A DNA stretch of 64,000 bases, taken from positions 186,001-250,000 of the forward strand of contig NZ_SCVC01000021.1 of NCBI RefSeq assembly GCF_004297405.1, read 5' to 3'. The notes beneath the pieces are model-generated. The model ran no database searches. It had not been told where the DNA came from and saw only the letters and a list, made by a program, of their open reading frames with translations. Every line of letters begins with the position of its first letter. The first letter of the stretch is position 1. Origin of the DNA: Reyranella sp. (GTDB lineage Bacteria > Pseudomonadota > Alphaproteobacteria > Reyranellales > Reyranellaceae). Positions 10,195 through 18,906 of the stretch are shown piece after piece. A program made the translations under genes and the position numbers.

Positions 10195-10785
10195 ATGACC
10201 CAGGACACCGGTGGCAACCGCCCCGTGTCGCCCGTGATCGCCGGTGCGGTGAGCAACAAAGACCGTACCTTGCTGATCGCGGACGACGATGCAGCGTTCC
10301 GCAACCGCATTGCCCGCGCGCTCGAGCAGCGCGGCTTCATCGTGACCGCTGTCGGCTCGGTTGCCGAGGCGCTGGCCCAGACCGCGCGCCCCCCCGCCTT
10401 TGCCGTCCTCGATCTGCGACTGGGCGATGGCAACGGGCTGGAGCTCGTGGGACCGCTGCGTCAGGCGCGACCGGACATTCGCATCGTCGTGCTGACAGGG
10501 TACGGCAACATTGCCACCGCCGTCGCCGCCGTGAAGGAAGGCGCTGTCGACTATCTCGCCAAGCCTGCCGACGCCGACGCGATCGAGCAGGCGCTGACGG
10601 CGCATGGCCGCAAGCTGCCGCCGCCGCCCAGCAATCCGATGTCGGCTGACCGCGTTCGCTGGGAGCATATCCAGCGCGTGTTCGAGCAGTGCGATCGCAA
10701 CGTCTCGGAGACGGCGCGCCGACTCAACATGCATCGGCGCACGCTGCAGCGGATCCTGGGCAAGCACGCCCCCCGCGAGCACTGA
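10195..10785 (+). CDS. regA: Response regulator RegA/ActR/PrrA
   Basis: 196 residues. The receiver domain has the acidic pocket ADDD, the phospho-accepting Asp73 in VLDLRLGDGNGLEL, and the conserved T and K of VVLTGYGN and YLAKPAD. A linker with the proline run PPPPSNPM follows. The C-terminal Fis-type helix-turn-helix SETARRLNMHRRTLQRIL is nearly invariant in RegA. It should control genes for respiration, photosynthesis, or carbon and nitrogen fixation in response to redox. It pairs with the upstream regB. The following livH reading frame opens inside regA. Confidence 0.95.
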   Translation: MTQDTGGNRPVSPVIAGAVSNKDRTLLIADDDAAFRNRIARALEQRGFIVTAVGSVAEALAQTARPPAFAVLDLRLGDGNGLELVGPLRQARPDIRIVVLTGYGNIATAVAAVKEGAVDYLAKPADADAIEQALTAHGRKLPPPPSNPMSADRVRWEHIQRVFEQCDRNVSETARRLNMHRRTLQRILGKHAPREH

Positions 10786-11654
10786 TCACGGCCCAGCTTC
10801 TGCTCAACGCATTGGCGTTGGGCATGGCCTATGCGCTGGTGGCGCTGGGTTTCGTCCTCGCTCTCAATGCTGCCGGCGCCGTCAACTTCGCCCATGGCGA
10901 TCTTGTCGTGCTGGGTGGCGCCGCGGCTGTCGTCATCGGATTGTGGACCGGTTTGCCGGGGCCGTTGCTGCTGCCGTTCGTGGCGCTGGCGCTCGGTATT
11001 GCCGGCATCGTCGCGGCGCGCGTGGCGATCCTGCCGCTGGTCGCTCGTCCGCCTGAAGCGACCTTCGTCGCCACCATCGCGCTCGCTGCCATGATCGAGC
11101 AGGGCCTTACCGTCACGATGGACGCCGCGCCGCGCACTGCGCCGCCACTGTTGGGAACCGGCGCTGTCGAAATCGCCGGTATTACACTCGGCCGTCAACC
11201 GATCGCCATCGTGGTTGTCGGCGCGACGCTGGTCGTTGCCATGTGGTTCCTGCTGGAGCGCACGCAGGTCGGGCGGCGCATGCGCGCGGTTTCGGCCGAC
11301 CGCCACATGGCGCGGGCCGTGGGCATTCCCGTGGCGCGCTATGTCGTCCTGTCGTTGGCGCTGGCCGGCGCCTTGGCCGGCATCGCGGGCTTCCTCCTCG
11401 GTCACCAGTTCCTGGTGGCGCCGACCCAGGGGGCCGGCCACATGCTGAAGGCCTATATCGCCGTCGCCATCGGTGGCTGGGGCAGCGTGCCGGGCGCCTT
11501 GCTGGGCGCGTTGGGCATCGGCCTGTTCGAGACCTTCGTGTCGGCGGCCGTCGGCGATGCCTGGGCTTCGGCGGCGCTCTATCTTGCCGTGCTTGCGGTG
11601 CTGGTCCTGCGTCCGCAGGGCCTGTTCGGCGAGCCGGTCGGCCGACGTGCCTGA
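10782..11654 (+). CDS. livH: Branched-chain amino acid-type ABC permease (LivH-like), start uncertain
   Basis: About 290 residues of a LivH-type permease: LLLNALALGMAYALVALGFVLALN at the N-terminus, then eight or so membrane segments, with the typical coupling region RTQVGRRMRAVSADRHMARAVGI and a terminal LYLAVLAVLVLRPQGLFGE. Family homology begins about 10782, overlapping the regA stop, but the codon there is CTG. Standard starts in frame are ATG 10689 (adding 31 hydrophilic residues inside regA), TTG 10812 and ATG 10824, which would trim the first helix. The stop is certain, the start is not. It forms one membrane half of the transporter encoded with the next two genes. Confidence 0.85.
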   Translation: MITAQLLLNALALGMAYALVALGFVLALNAAGAVNFAHGDLVVLGGAAAVVIGLWTGLPGPLLLPFVALALGIAGIVAARVAILPLVARPPEATFVATIALAAMIEQGLTVTMDAAPRTAPPLLGTGAVEIAGITLGRQPIAIVVVGATLVVAMWFLLERTQVGRRMRAVSADRHMARAVGIPVARYVVLSLALAGALAGIAGFLLGHQFLVAPTQGAGHMLKAYIAVAIGGWGSVPGALLGALGIGLFETFVSAAVGDAWASAALYLAVLAVLVLRPQGLFGEPVGRRA

Positions 11655-11668
11655 GAGGGACGCCTGAG

Positions 11669-13201
11669 ATGCGAGCCCTGGACAAATTCTGGCTCGCTGT
11701 TCTCATCCTGCTGCCGGTGCTGGCCCTGCTCGTGTTGCCGCCGTTCGGTCAACGCATGGTGATCCTGGTCGGCGTCTATGCCCTGATGGGCGTGGGCTAT
11801 CAGCTCGTGTTCGGTCAGCTCGGCGCGCTCAACCTCGCGCAAGGCGCGCTGTTCGGCGTCGGCGCCTACACCGTTGCGTTGACCGCACCGACGCTGGGGC
11901 TGCTGTCGTTACCCGTCGCGATCTTGGCCGCAGCATTGCCGGCGGCGATCGTCGCCGGCCCGATCCTGCGTCTGCAGTCGCACTACTTTGCGCTGGCCAC
12001 GCTGGCGCTTGCGTCGCTGATCCATCTCGCCGCGGTCCATGTCGAGAGCATCACTGGTGGCGCCAATGGGTTGGCGGGTTTCACGGCGTTGTTGCCGCGC
12101 GGACCGATCCTGTTGGTCATCGTCTGGATCTGTTTGATCCTCACCATTGTCGTGCAGGCCCGCTTGTTCGCTGGACCGATGGGTGAACGGGCGCGACTGC
12201 TGCGCCAAGCGCCCCTGGTGGCGGCGACTCTCGGTATCGATGGTGGACGCTGGCGTCTCGTGGCCTTTGTGATCGGCAGTGCGTTGGCGGGTCTTGCCGG
12301 TGGACTCTCGGCGGCCGTGAGCGGCGTTGTCTCACCCGAGATCACCGGCTTTCCCATCATGGTCCTTTGCCTCACCTCCGTGGTTCTGGGTGGCGCACGT
12401 CATCCGATGGGGGCGGTACTGGGGGCGGCGATCGCCGTCTGCCTGCCCGAGCTTCTGCGTGATCTGCAGAGCGCATGGTTGCTGGCTTATGCCGCCGCGA
12501 CGCTGCTGGTCGTGCTCTGGGCGCCCGAAGGGTTGGCGACGCTGATCGATCGCTGGCGCGGCGTCCGACCCGTGCCACCGGTATCGCCCGTAGTCCCGGC
12601 GCACCTGGAGGCCGTCGACGGACCGCAGCGGCTCACGCTCGATGGCGTCGCCAAGCACTTCGGCGGCGTCGCGGCCTTGCAGGGCGTGTCGTTCACGCTG
12701 GAGCGTGGCGAGGTCGTCGGCCTGATCGGCGCCAACGGATCGGGCAAGACGACTCTGCTGAACGTGATCGGGGGACTCGAGTGTGCGGATGGCGGCACAA
12801 TCATGCTCGACGAGCGCCGCATCAACCACCTCGCGCCCCACGCCATCGCGCGGGTCGGTGTCGGTCGCAGCTTTCAGAGCCTCGCATTGACCGGCGATAC
12901 GCGCACTGCTGATATCGCGCATGCTATCGAGACCGGCGCATCGTTCCTGTTGCTCGACGAACCGGCAGCGGGCGCCACGGACCGTGAACGGTCCGATCTC
13001 GCGAGCTTGATCGCACGATTGCGTGCGGCTGGCCGCGGTGTGCTGATCATCGATCACGATATCGAGCTGCTGTCGCGGACCTGCGATCGGTTGATCTGCC
13101 TCGATCGTGGCGCCGTGGTTGCAATCGGTCGGCCTGCCGAGGTCCGTGCCAATCCTATTGTACGCGCCAGCTTCCTTGGCGTCGAAGAGGCCGCGGAATG
13201 A
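11669..13201 (+). CDS. LivM permease fused to a truncated LivG ATPase lacking the ABC signature
   Basis: 510 residues from ATG 11669, preceded by GAGAGGGA. Residues about 1-295 are a LivM-type permease (YQLVFGQLGALNLAQGALFGVGAY; NGLAGF). After a Pro-rich linker, about 320-510 is a LivG-type ATPase with Walker A GANGSGKTT (about 354), Q-loop RSFQS (about 400), Walker B FLLLDEP (about 426) and H-loop IIDHD (about 460). Only about 25 residues separate Q-loop and Walker B, where LivG normally has about 95. The helical subdomain and the LSGGQ signature are missing. The frame is intact throughout. The product may work with LivF, which keeps a signature, or may be impaired. LivM-LivG fusions are known; this deletion is the odd part. 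Confidence 0.88.
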   Translation: MRALDKFWLAVLILLPVLALLVLPPFGQRMVILVGVYALMGVGYQLVFGQLGALNLAQGALFGVGAYTVALTAPTLGLLSLPVAILAAALPAAIVAGPILRLQSHYFALATLALASLIHLAAVHVESITGGANGLAGFTALLPRGPILLVIVWICLILTIVVQARLFAGPMGERARLLRQAPLVAATLGIDGGRWRLVAFVIGSALAGLAGGLSAAVSGVVSPEITGFPIMVLCLTSVVLGGARHPMGAVLGAAIAVCLPELLRDLQSAWLLAYAAATLLVVLWAPEGLATLIDRWRGVRPVPPVSPVVPAHLEAVDGPQRLTLDGVAKHFGGVAALQGVSFTLERGEVVGLIGANGSGKTTLLNVIGGLECADGGTIMLDERRINHLAPHAIARVGVGRSFQSLALTGDTRTADIAHAIETGASFLLLDEPAAGATDRERSDLASLIARLRAAGRGVLIIDHDIELLSRTCDRLICLDRGAVVAIGRPAEVRANPIVRASFLGVEEAAE

Positions 13202-13860
13202 GCGCGCCTGTCCTGCAGGTCGGTGGCCTCGCTCTCGCGGCCGGCGATATCGTGGCGCTGTTGGGCGGCAATGGCGCCGGCAAGACGGGCCTATTCGAGA
13301 CGATCCTGGGTTTCCGGGCGTCGGTGAGACCTGTTCATCTGTTCGGACGAGACGTGACGGGCTGGCCGGTCGAGCGGCGCGTGCTGGCGGGCGTCGGCTA
13401 TGTGCCGGAAGGGCGTCGTGTCTTCGCAGGCCTCACCGTGCGCGAAAACCTCGAAGCCTCCTCGTCATTGGTGCCTGTCGAACGACGGCGTCGAGTCGAG
13501 GAAATGCTGGAGATGTTCCCCATGCTCGGCGAGCGACCAGATGCACGCGCCTGGCTGCTGTCGGGCGGCCAGCAGCAGATGCTGGCATTGGCGCGCGCGC
13601 TGATGAACCGGCCGCGCCTGCTGCTTCTGGACGAACCGACCCTCGGTCTCGCGCCGCTGGTGGTCAATGACTTGCTCAGCCGGCTCGGTCCCATGGCGGC
13701 GGAGGGCATGGCGATTCTGGTGGGGGAGCAGCGCGCAGGGCTCGTGCTTCGTGTCGCCCAGCGCGGACTCGTCTTGAGCCGTGGCCGGATCGTACGCTCC
13801 GGTACGGCGTCTGACCTCGCCGCCGATCCAACTCTTGCCGACCTTATGGCCGGAGCTTGA
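13198..13860 (+). CDS. livF: LivF-type ABC ATPase with shortened N-terminus
   Basis: 220 residues, starting as ATGA over the previous stop. Walker A is GGNGAGKTG, Q-loop area VGYVPEGRRVFAGLTVRENL (diagnostic of LivF), signature LLSGGQQQ, Walker B RLLLLDEPTLGLAP, and VGEQRAG occupies the switch region as VEQN does in LivF. The N-terminal strand and the aromatic A-loop segment normally found before Walker A (of the type YGxxxALxxVSL) are nearly absent. Together with livH and the LivM-LivG fusion it forms an uptake-type ATPase pair. No periplasmic binding protein gene is nearby, so the ligand cannot be assigned. Confidence 0.88.
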   Translation: MSAPVLQVGGLALAAGDIVALLGGNGAGKTGLFETILGFRASVRPVHLFGRDVTGWPVERRVLAGVGYVPEGRRVFAGLTVRENLEASSSLVPVERRRRVEEMLEMFPMLGERPDARAWLLSGGQQQMLALARALMNRPRLLLLDEPTLGLAPLVVNDLLSRLGPMAAEGMAILVGEQRAGLVLRVAQRGLVLSRGRIVRSGTASDLAADPTLADLMAGA

Positions 13861-13868
13861 TCAAGCTC
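13853..13868. terminator. Perfect 16-bp palindrome spanning two convergent stops
   Basis: GAGCTTGATCAAGCTC contains the livF TGA (13858-13860) and reaches the first base of the opposing TAG (13868-13870). It could act as a short bidirectional stop for transcription, but it has no loop and no T-run, so this is only a suggestion. Confidence 0.3.
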
Positions 13869-15223
13869 TATGCGCGTCGGCTTTGAGCGTTCCAGTATTG
13901 CTCGAGATTGGAGATCAGCGCCGGACTGAAATGACAGTAGGCCTGTTCGCGCGCGTAGAGCGCGGCGTAGCGGCGGAAGAGATCGAGCGGTTCCGCCGAG
14001 AGGCGCAGCGCCCGACGATTGCCGATGGCGCCGACAGCACCCGATCCGGTCAGCCGGTCGATGACCTTGCCGATTGTGGCGTCGATCTCGGCTGGCGCCA
14101 CGACCTCGTCGCAGATCATGCGGCCGATATCTGAATCGCAGTCGATGCGGCGCTCGTACATGATCGCCTGGCGGGCGATGCGGTCGCCGACGAAGCGCGC
14201 GAGCCGGAGATTGGCCATCGCCGGGATGATGCCCTCCTTGCGTGCGGGCAGGGTCATGTAGGCATCGCGGCCGGCGATATTGAAGTCGGTCGCCAGCAGG
14301 ATCTGGCAGCCACCGCCGATGGCGAAAGTCTCGACCGCCGAGATCCAGAGCTTTTCGATCGAATCGCCGGCGACTTCATCGGGTGAGACATCGGGCCGGG
14401 CGAGGCCACGGAACATCTTGTTCACGAAGCCCAGGTCGCGGACCAGGAACCACAGGAACGGGATCTTGCCGTAGTAGAGATGCGTGAGGTTGATGCCGGC
14501 ATTGTAGACGCGGCGGCCGGCATACTTGCCTTCCGGCACCACATCGCCGCGCAGCACGGCGACTTCGCTCTGCCGGTCGAGGATGCAGACATCGGCGCCG
14601 ATCTCGGTCGCGGCCTGGGTCGAATTGTCTTCGGAATTGAGGAAGCGGCGGTTGGCGAGCAGCAGCACCGCCGCCTTGCCCTGGCGCTCGACCCGCGCAA
14701 AGCCGAGGTCGAGCCGGCCGTCGCGCTGGAATTTGGCGAGCGCGTCGGCCGATTCCTCGCGCGGCAGCAGCATGGCGTGGCAGAGGTGCATCCCGCAGCC
14801 GGGATCCGCCAGGAATTGATTACAGAGGATGCCCTGGTCGATCTCCACGCCTTCTTTTTCGGACTGACGCAGTTCGGCTTCGGCGGCGACCTCGGCGCGG
14901 GTCGGAACGAGGCCGGGCACAAGGTCGGCCGCGTCATAGACCAGCCGCTCGATACGCACGAACCTGGTCCGGTTGGCGGTCAGTCTATCGTAGATCGAAA
15001 TGGCGTAACGGCGCAGGAAGGCGAACCGGGCGTCGCGCGCCGCCTGCTTCAGCGTCTCCGCCTCGGCATAGGTCTTGTCGTCGCGTTGTGGCTTGGGCGG
15101 GAGCTGGGCGAGCTTACCGGCGAGATGCTGCCAGTAGGCGGTGAAGCGCGGCCCGTCGAATTCGAAGTCACCGCCGTCGGGAACCGGAATCGACTCGACC
15201 GGTGGCGAAATTACCGACCCCAT
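13868..15223 (-). CDS. DpgC-like crotonase-fold protein (enoyl-CoA hydratase/isomerase superfamily)
   Basis: 451 residues. A helical N-terminal part (about 1-190) precedes a crotonase core containing RRVYNAGINLTHLYYGKIPFLWFLVRDLGFVNKM, EKLWISAVETFAIGGGCQ (oxyanion GGG) and LPARKEGIIPAMANLRLARFVG. This architecture, with the YNAGINLT segment and the long N-terminal extension, is that of DpgC, the cofactor-independent dioxygenase acting on (3,5-dihydroxyphenyl)acetyl-CoA. No dpgA, B or D partner is nearby, so the substrate may differ. It is convergent with livF and lies downstream of tRNA-Gly, 43 bp from the tRNA 3' end. The family assignment rests on remembered motif similarity. Confidence 0.65.
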   Translation of the reverse strand: MGSVISPPVESIPVPDGGDFEFDGPRFTAYWQHLAGKLAQLPPKPQRDDKTYAEAETLKQAARDARFAFLRRYAISIYDRLTANRTRFVRIERLVYDAADLVPGLVPTRAEVAAEAELRQSEKEGVEIDQGILCNQFLADPGCGMHLCHAMLLPREESADALAKFQRDGRLDLGFARVERQGKAAVLLLANRRFLNSEDNSTQAATEIGADVCILDRQSEVAVLRGDVVPEGKYAGRRVYNAGINLTHLYYGKIPFLWFLVRDLGFVNKMFRGLARPDVSPDEVAGDSIEKLWISAVETFAIGGGCQILLATDFNIAGRDAYMTLPARKEGIIPAMANLRLARFVGDRIARQAIMYERRIDCDSDIGRMICDEVVAPAEIDATIGKVIDRLTGSGAVGAIGNRRALRLSAEPLDLFRRYAALYAREQAYCHFSPALISNLEQYWNAQSRRA

Positions 15224-15266
15224 GATGCCGACGCTTCCTGCCTTAAGAATCTTTGGCGAAGATTTT

Positions 15267-15341
<75 letters not shown>

Positions 15342-15398
15342 GCTGACAACATTCTAGCCCGCGGTTGCGCTCAAGGTCCAATCGTGTATCTCAAGCCG

Positions 15399-16568
15399 AT
15401 GCTGGACGAGATCATGACCGTCGAAGAACGCGCCGTCGTAGCGCGTGCCCGGGCGTTTGCCGAAGAGCATGTCGCCCCGAACGCCGCCCGCTGGGAGTGG
15501 GACCGGCACTATCCGCTGGAGACGATCAAGGCGGGCTGTGCGCAGGGCTTCAACACGATCGAGCTAGCCAAGAAGCATGGCGGCCAGGGGCTGTCGTTCT
15601 CCTGCAAGCTGCGCGCCTTCGAGGAGATCGCCAAAGCCGATTTTGCTTTCGCCTTCGCCATGATCAATCATCACAATGCCTGCGCACGATTTGCCCGCGA
15701 CGGCCAGCCGGCGCATGTCGCGCGGCTGCTGCCGCGCATGCTGACCGGCGACCTGATCGGTTGTGCCGGCCTCAGCGAACCCGGTGTCGGCAGCGATTTC
15801 GGCGGGCTGGAAATGGAAGCCGTCCGTGTCGACGGTGGCTGGAAGCTGAACGGCGCCAAGGCGTGGATCACCAATGCCGCGGTTGCAGGCCTGTCGGTCG
15901 CTTACGCGCAGACCGACAGGGCGAAGGGCTACCGTGGCATCGCCTGCTTTGCGATCGAGGCGGAGCGGCCGGGCTTCCATCGCGAAAAGCCGTTCGAACT
16001 GCATGGCGGCCACGCCATTGGCGTCGGGGGCTTTCGGCTTGTCGATTACTTCGCACCGGACGAGGCGGTGCTGCATCCGCCGGGCGAGGCCTTCAAGGCC
16101 GCCCTTGCCGGTATCAACGGCGCGCGCGCCTACGTTGCCGCCATGTGCTGCGGCATGCTGCAGGCTTCGCTCGAAACGGCGGTGCGCTACACGCAGCAAC
16201 GCAAGACCTTCGGCCAGCCGGTGCTGGACCATCAGGGCGTGCGCTGGAAGCTCGTGGACGCGGCGACCGATCTCGAAGCCGCGCGGCTTCTCACCTATCG
16301 CGCTGCTCGTTTGATCGACGAGGGCGCCGATGCCGTCCTGCCGGCGGCCTATGCCAAGAAGTTCGCCACCGACATGGCCGTTCAGCGCATCGCCGATTGC
16401 ATCCAGGCGATGGGCGCCAACGGCCTGCGTGCCGACTATCCGCTGGCGCGCCACCTCGCAGGTGCCAAGATCGCGGCCTACACCGACGGCTCGATCGAGA
16501 TGATGAACGAACGTATCGGCGCCGGCCTCGGCCAGGTGTTCGGCGTCGCCAAAGAGGCGGGCGCTTGA
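15399..16568 (+). CDS. Acyl-CoA dehydrogenase family protein
   Basis: 389 residues, the normal length of the family. N-terminal helical domain, then GCAGLSEPGVGSDFGGLE and KAWITNA (FAD-contacting middle domain), then the C-terminal helical bundle with QQRKTFGQPVLDHQGVRWKL and QAMGANGL. At the position of the usual catalytic Glu (YEGTSEIQ type) this protein has AYTDGSIEMMNERIG, so Asp363 would be the base. ATG 15399 is chosen; ATG 15414 is also possible. The frame extending upstream to 15141 crosses the tRNA and is not coding. The stop overlaps the start of the next gene (TTGA), so the two are probably coupled. Substrate unknown. Confidence 0.9.
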   Translation: MLDEIMTVEERAVVARARAFAEEHVAPNAARWEWDRHYPLETIKAGCAQGFNTIELAKKHGGQGLSFSCKLRAFEEIAKADFAFAFAMINHHNACARFARDGQPAHVARLLPRMLTGDLIGCAGLSEPGVGSDFGGLEMEAVRVDGGWKLNGAKAWITNAAVAGLSVAYAQTDRAKGYRGIACFAIEAERPGFHREKPFELHGGHAIGVGGFRLVDYFAPDEAVLHPPGEAFKAALAGINGARAYVAAMCCGMLQASLETAVRYTQQRKTFGQPVLDHQGVRWKLVDAATDLEAARLLTYRAARLIDEGADAVLPAAYAKKFATDMAVQRIADCIQAMGANGLRADYPLARHLAGAKIAAYTDGSIEMMNERIGAGLGQVFGVAKEAGA

Positions 16569-17557
16569 TCCTCTCGACCGTCGAGATGCACACGGGCGGC
16601 GAGCCCACGCGTATCATCGTCGACGGTTGGCCGGTCTTTTCCGGCAAGACGCTGCTCGACAAGCGGCGTGAGGCGAAGGAGCGTTTCGATCAACTGCGCC
16701 GTGGTTTGATGCTGGAGCCGCGCGGCCACGATGGCATGTACGGCGCGCTGGTTGTCGAGCCCGATCATCCCGACGCCGATCTCGCCGTGCTGTTCATGCA
16801 CAACGAGGGCTACAGCACGATGTGCGGCCACGCGACGATCGCTCTGGCGCGCTGGGCGGTCGAGAGCGGAAGAGTGGCGCGTACCGAACCCGAGACCATC
16901 GTGCGCCTGCAGTGTCCCTGTGGCCTCGTCACGGCGCGCGTCGCACCCGACGGCACGGTTCGCTTCGAAAGCGTGCCGGCCTTCGCCTACGTGCTGGACC
17001 GTATCGCGCCGACCGCAACCTGGGGGCCGGTGACCGTCGATATCGCCTATGGCGGCGCTTTCTACGCGATCCTGGCCGTGGACTCGATCGGGCTCGATCT
17101 CAGGACGTCGCCGATGCGGGCCATCGTCGATGCAGGCGAGGAGATAGCATTGGCGGCGGCTAAGGCCATCCCGATCGAGCATCCATCGGAGCCCGACCTC
17201 GCCTTTCTCTACGGCACGATCCTGACTGATGATGGCGACGGCGCGAACGGACAGGCGAGCCGCAACGTCTGCATCTTTGCCGGCCGCCAGATCGACCGCA
17301 GCCCGACTGGCAGCGGCGTTACCGCGCGCATGGCGCTGATGGCGGCGCGGCGGCAGGTTCGCAGCGATGAAGAGCGACTGTTCGAAAGCTGTACTGGCGC
17401 CCATTTCAGCGGCCGTATCGTGCGCGACGCGCCGGCCGTCGGCCCACGCAAGGCGTTGATCGTCGAGGTTGGTGGCCAAGCCCATATCACCGGCGAAAGC
17501 CGCTTCCGTTTCGACGCGGACGATCCGTTGCGCGAAGGGTTTACTCTCAGCACCTAG
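16565..17557 (+). CDS. Proline racemase-family protein, predicted trans-3-hydroxy-L-proline dehydratase
   Basis: 330 residues from TTG 16565, overlapping the previous stop. The proline racemase fold shows VEMHTGGEPTRIIVDG, the first active-site motif MCGH (Cys87) and the second motif DRSPTGSGVTARMAL. In racemases and 4-hydroxyproline epimerases the second motif carries Cys; here it is Thr248. A Cys/Thr pair is characteristic of trans-3-hydroxy-L-proline dehydratase, which makes delta1-pyrroline-2-carboxylate. If TTG is wrong, ATG 16586 would cut into the conserved start. Its 3' end overlaps the convergent PLP enzyme gene by 4 bases. No pyrroline-2-carboxylate reductase lies beside it. Confidence 0.88.
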   Translation: MILSTVEMHTGGEPTRIIVDGWPVFSGKTLLDKRREAKERFDQLRRGLMLEPRGHDGMYGALVVEPDHPDADLAVLFMHNEGYSTMCGHATIALARWAVESGRVARTEPETIVRLQCPCGLVTARVAPDGTVRFESVPAFAYVLDRIAPTATWGPVTVDIAYGGAFYAILAVDSIGLDLRTSPMRAIVDAGEEIALAAAKAIPIEHPSEPDLAFLYGTILTDDGDGANGQASRNVCIFAGRQIDRSPTGSGVTARMALMAARRQVRSDEERLFESCTGAHFSGRIVRDAPAVGPRKALIVEVGGQAHITGESRFRFDADDPLREGFTLST

Positions 17558-18708
17558 GCGTTGTGCGCGCGCTTCAGCGCCTGGTCGAGATCGTCGAACA
17601 GGTCGTTCGTTTCCTCGACGCCGACGGAGAGGCGCAGCAGGTCGGGCGGGCAGGGCGTGCCGGGACCTTCGATGCTGGCACGGTGTTCGATCAGGCTTTC
17701 GACGCCGCCCAGCGATGTCGCCCGCTTCCACAGCTCGACCCGCGCTGCCGTCGCGATGGCCGCACGCTCGCCGCCCTTGACGCGCACCGACAGCATGCCG
17801 CCGAAGCCGCCGGTCATTTGACGGGCAGCGGCCTGATGGCCGGCGAAGGAAGGCAGTCCGGGATAGAGCACCTCGGCCACCATCGGATGGGCCGCAAACT
17901 TTTCGGCGAGCGTTTGGGCCGAGCGGCAAGCCCAGGCGACCCGGGGAAAGAGAGTCCGCATGCCGCGCATCAGCAGCCAAGCTTCGGTCTGGCCGAGGAT
18001 CGTACCGAGCTGCGCACGGATGGTGCGGAGCTTGGCCCAATAGGCGTCGTCGCGCGCGCCGACCAGCGCGCCGGCGATGATGTCGGAATGTCCGTTCAGG
18101 TATTTGGTCGCCGAGTGCATGACGATGTCGGCGCCATGCTCGATCGGTCGCGTCAACACAGGTGTCGCCACTGTCGAGTCGACGCCCAGCAGGGCGCCAG
18201 CCTTGTGCGCGATCTCGGCGATCGCGGCGATGTCGGCCACGCACCAGGTCGGATTGGCCGGCGTCTCGATCCAGACCAGCTTGGTGGCGCCGGGCTTGAC
18301 GGCGGCGGCAACGTCATCGGTGCGATCGGCATCGACGAAATCGATCTTGAGGCCCCAATGCGTGGCAAAGGTCATCAGCCAGTTGCGCAGCGCCCAGTAC
18401 ATGACCTTCGAGGCCACGACATGGTCGCCCGGTGTGAGAGCGAGAAAGCAGGCGGTGGCCGCGCTCATGCCCGAGGAGAAGATCAGGGCCTTGGCCCCGC
18501 CCTCGAGAGCAGCCAGAGTTGTTTCGGCCTGATCGAACGTGGGGTTATCGGCACGGGCGTAGATACGGCCGGAGCGATAGCCATTGTCCTCGTCCCGTAA
18601 ATACGTGCTCGCCATGTGAATGGGCGGCACCACGGCCTTGGTGACCGGGTCGATCCAGCCCATAGCTTGCGCGGCGAGCGACGCAGGAGCAAAGATCTTC
18701 TCGGACAT
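17554..18708 (-). CDS. Cys/Met metabolism PLP-dependent enzyme (cystathionine synthase/lyase family)
   Basis: 384 residues of fold-type I gamma-family PLP enzyme. Landmarks are [40 protein letters not shown] (phosphate grip), [24 protein letters not shown] and the Schiff-base lysine in [12 protein letters not shown] (Lys202). [20 protein letters not shown] is the conserved C-terminal substrate loop. Family members include cystathionine gamma-synthase, beta- and gamma-lyase and methionine gamma-lyase; sequence alone does not decide here. It is cytoplasmic. It is monocistronic, facing the hydroxyproline dehydratase gene and divergent from the TetR-type gene across about 200 bp. Confidence 0.9.
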   Translation of the reverse strand: MSEKIFAPASLAAQAMGWIDPVTKAVVPPIHMASTYLRDEDNGYRSGRIYARADNPTFDQAETTLAALEGGAKALIFSSGMSAATACFLALTPGDHVVASKVMYWALRNWLMTFATHWGLKIDFVDADRTDDVAAAVKPGATKLVWIETPANPTWCVADIAAIAEIAHKAGALLGVDSTVATPVLTRPIEHGADIVMHSATKYLNGHSDIIAGALVGARDDAYWAKLRTIRAQLGTILGQTEAWLLMRGMRTLFPRVAWACRSAQTLAEKFAAHPMVAEVLYPGLPSFAGHQAAARQMTGGFGGMLSVRVKGGERAAIATAARVELWKRATSLGGVESLIEHRASIEGPGTPCPPDLLRLSVGVEETNDLFDDLDQALKRAHNA

Positions 18709-18906
18709 CTGGACACCTTGATTGACGGGCGTGGCTCGATGGCTAGCTTACAGGTTGCTTACGGCGATCGCGCCCTTATAGCGCATCGTCGCATCGGCGG
18801 CGGAGATGCACTAGTATCTTCGTTCAAGCCGAGTAGCCTACACGCTATAGATGTGTCGAAAGAAGGTTGTCGGAGAGGCCGCAACCACTTGCCGGGGGAT
18901 CAGTGC

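Noticed and set aside
13853-13868. 16-bp palindrome as a protein-binding operator
   Set aside because: It lies across the two stop codons of convergent genes, so a transcription-end role is simpler; kept only as a weak terminator.
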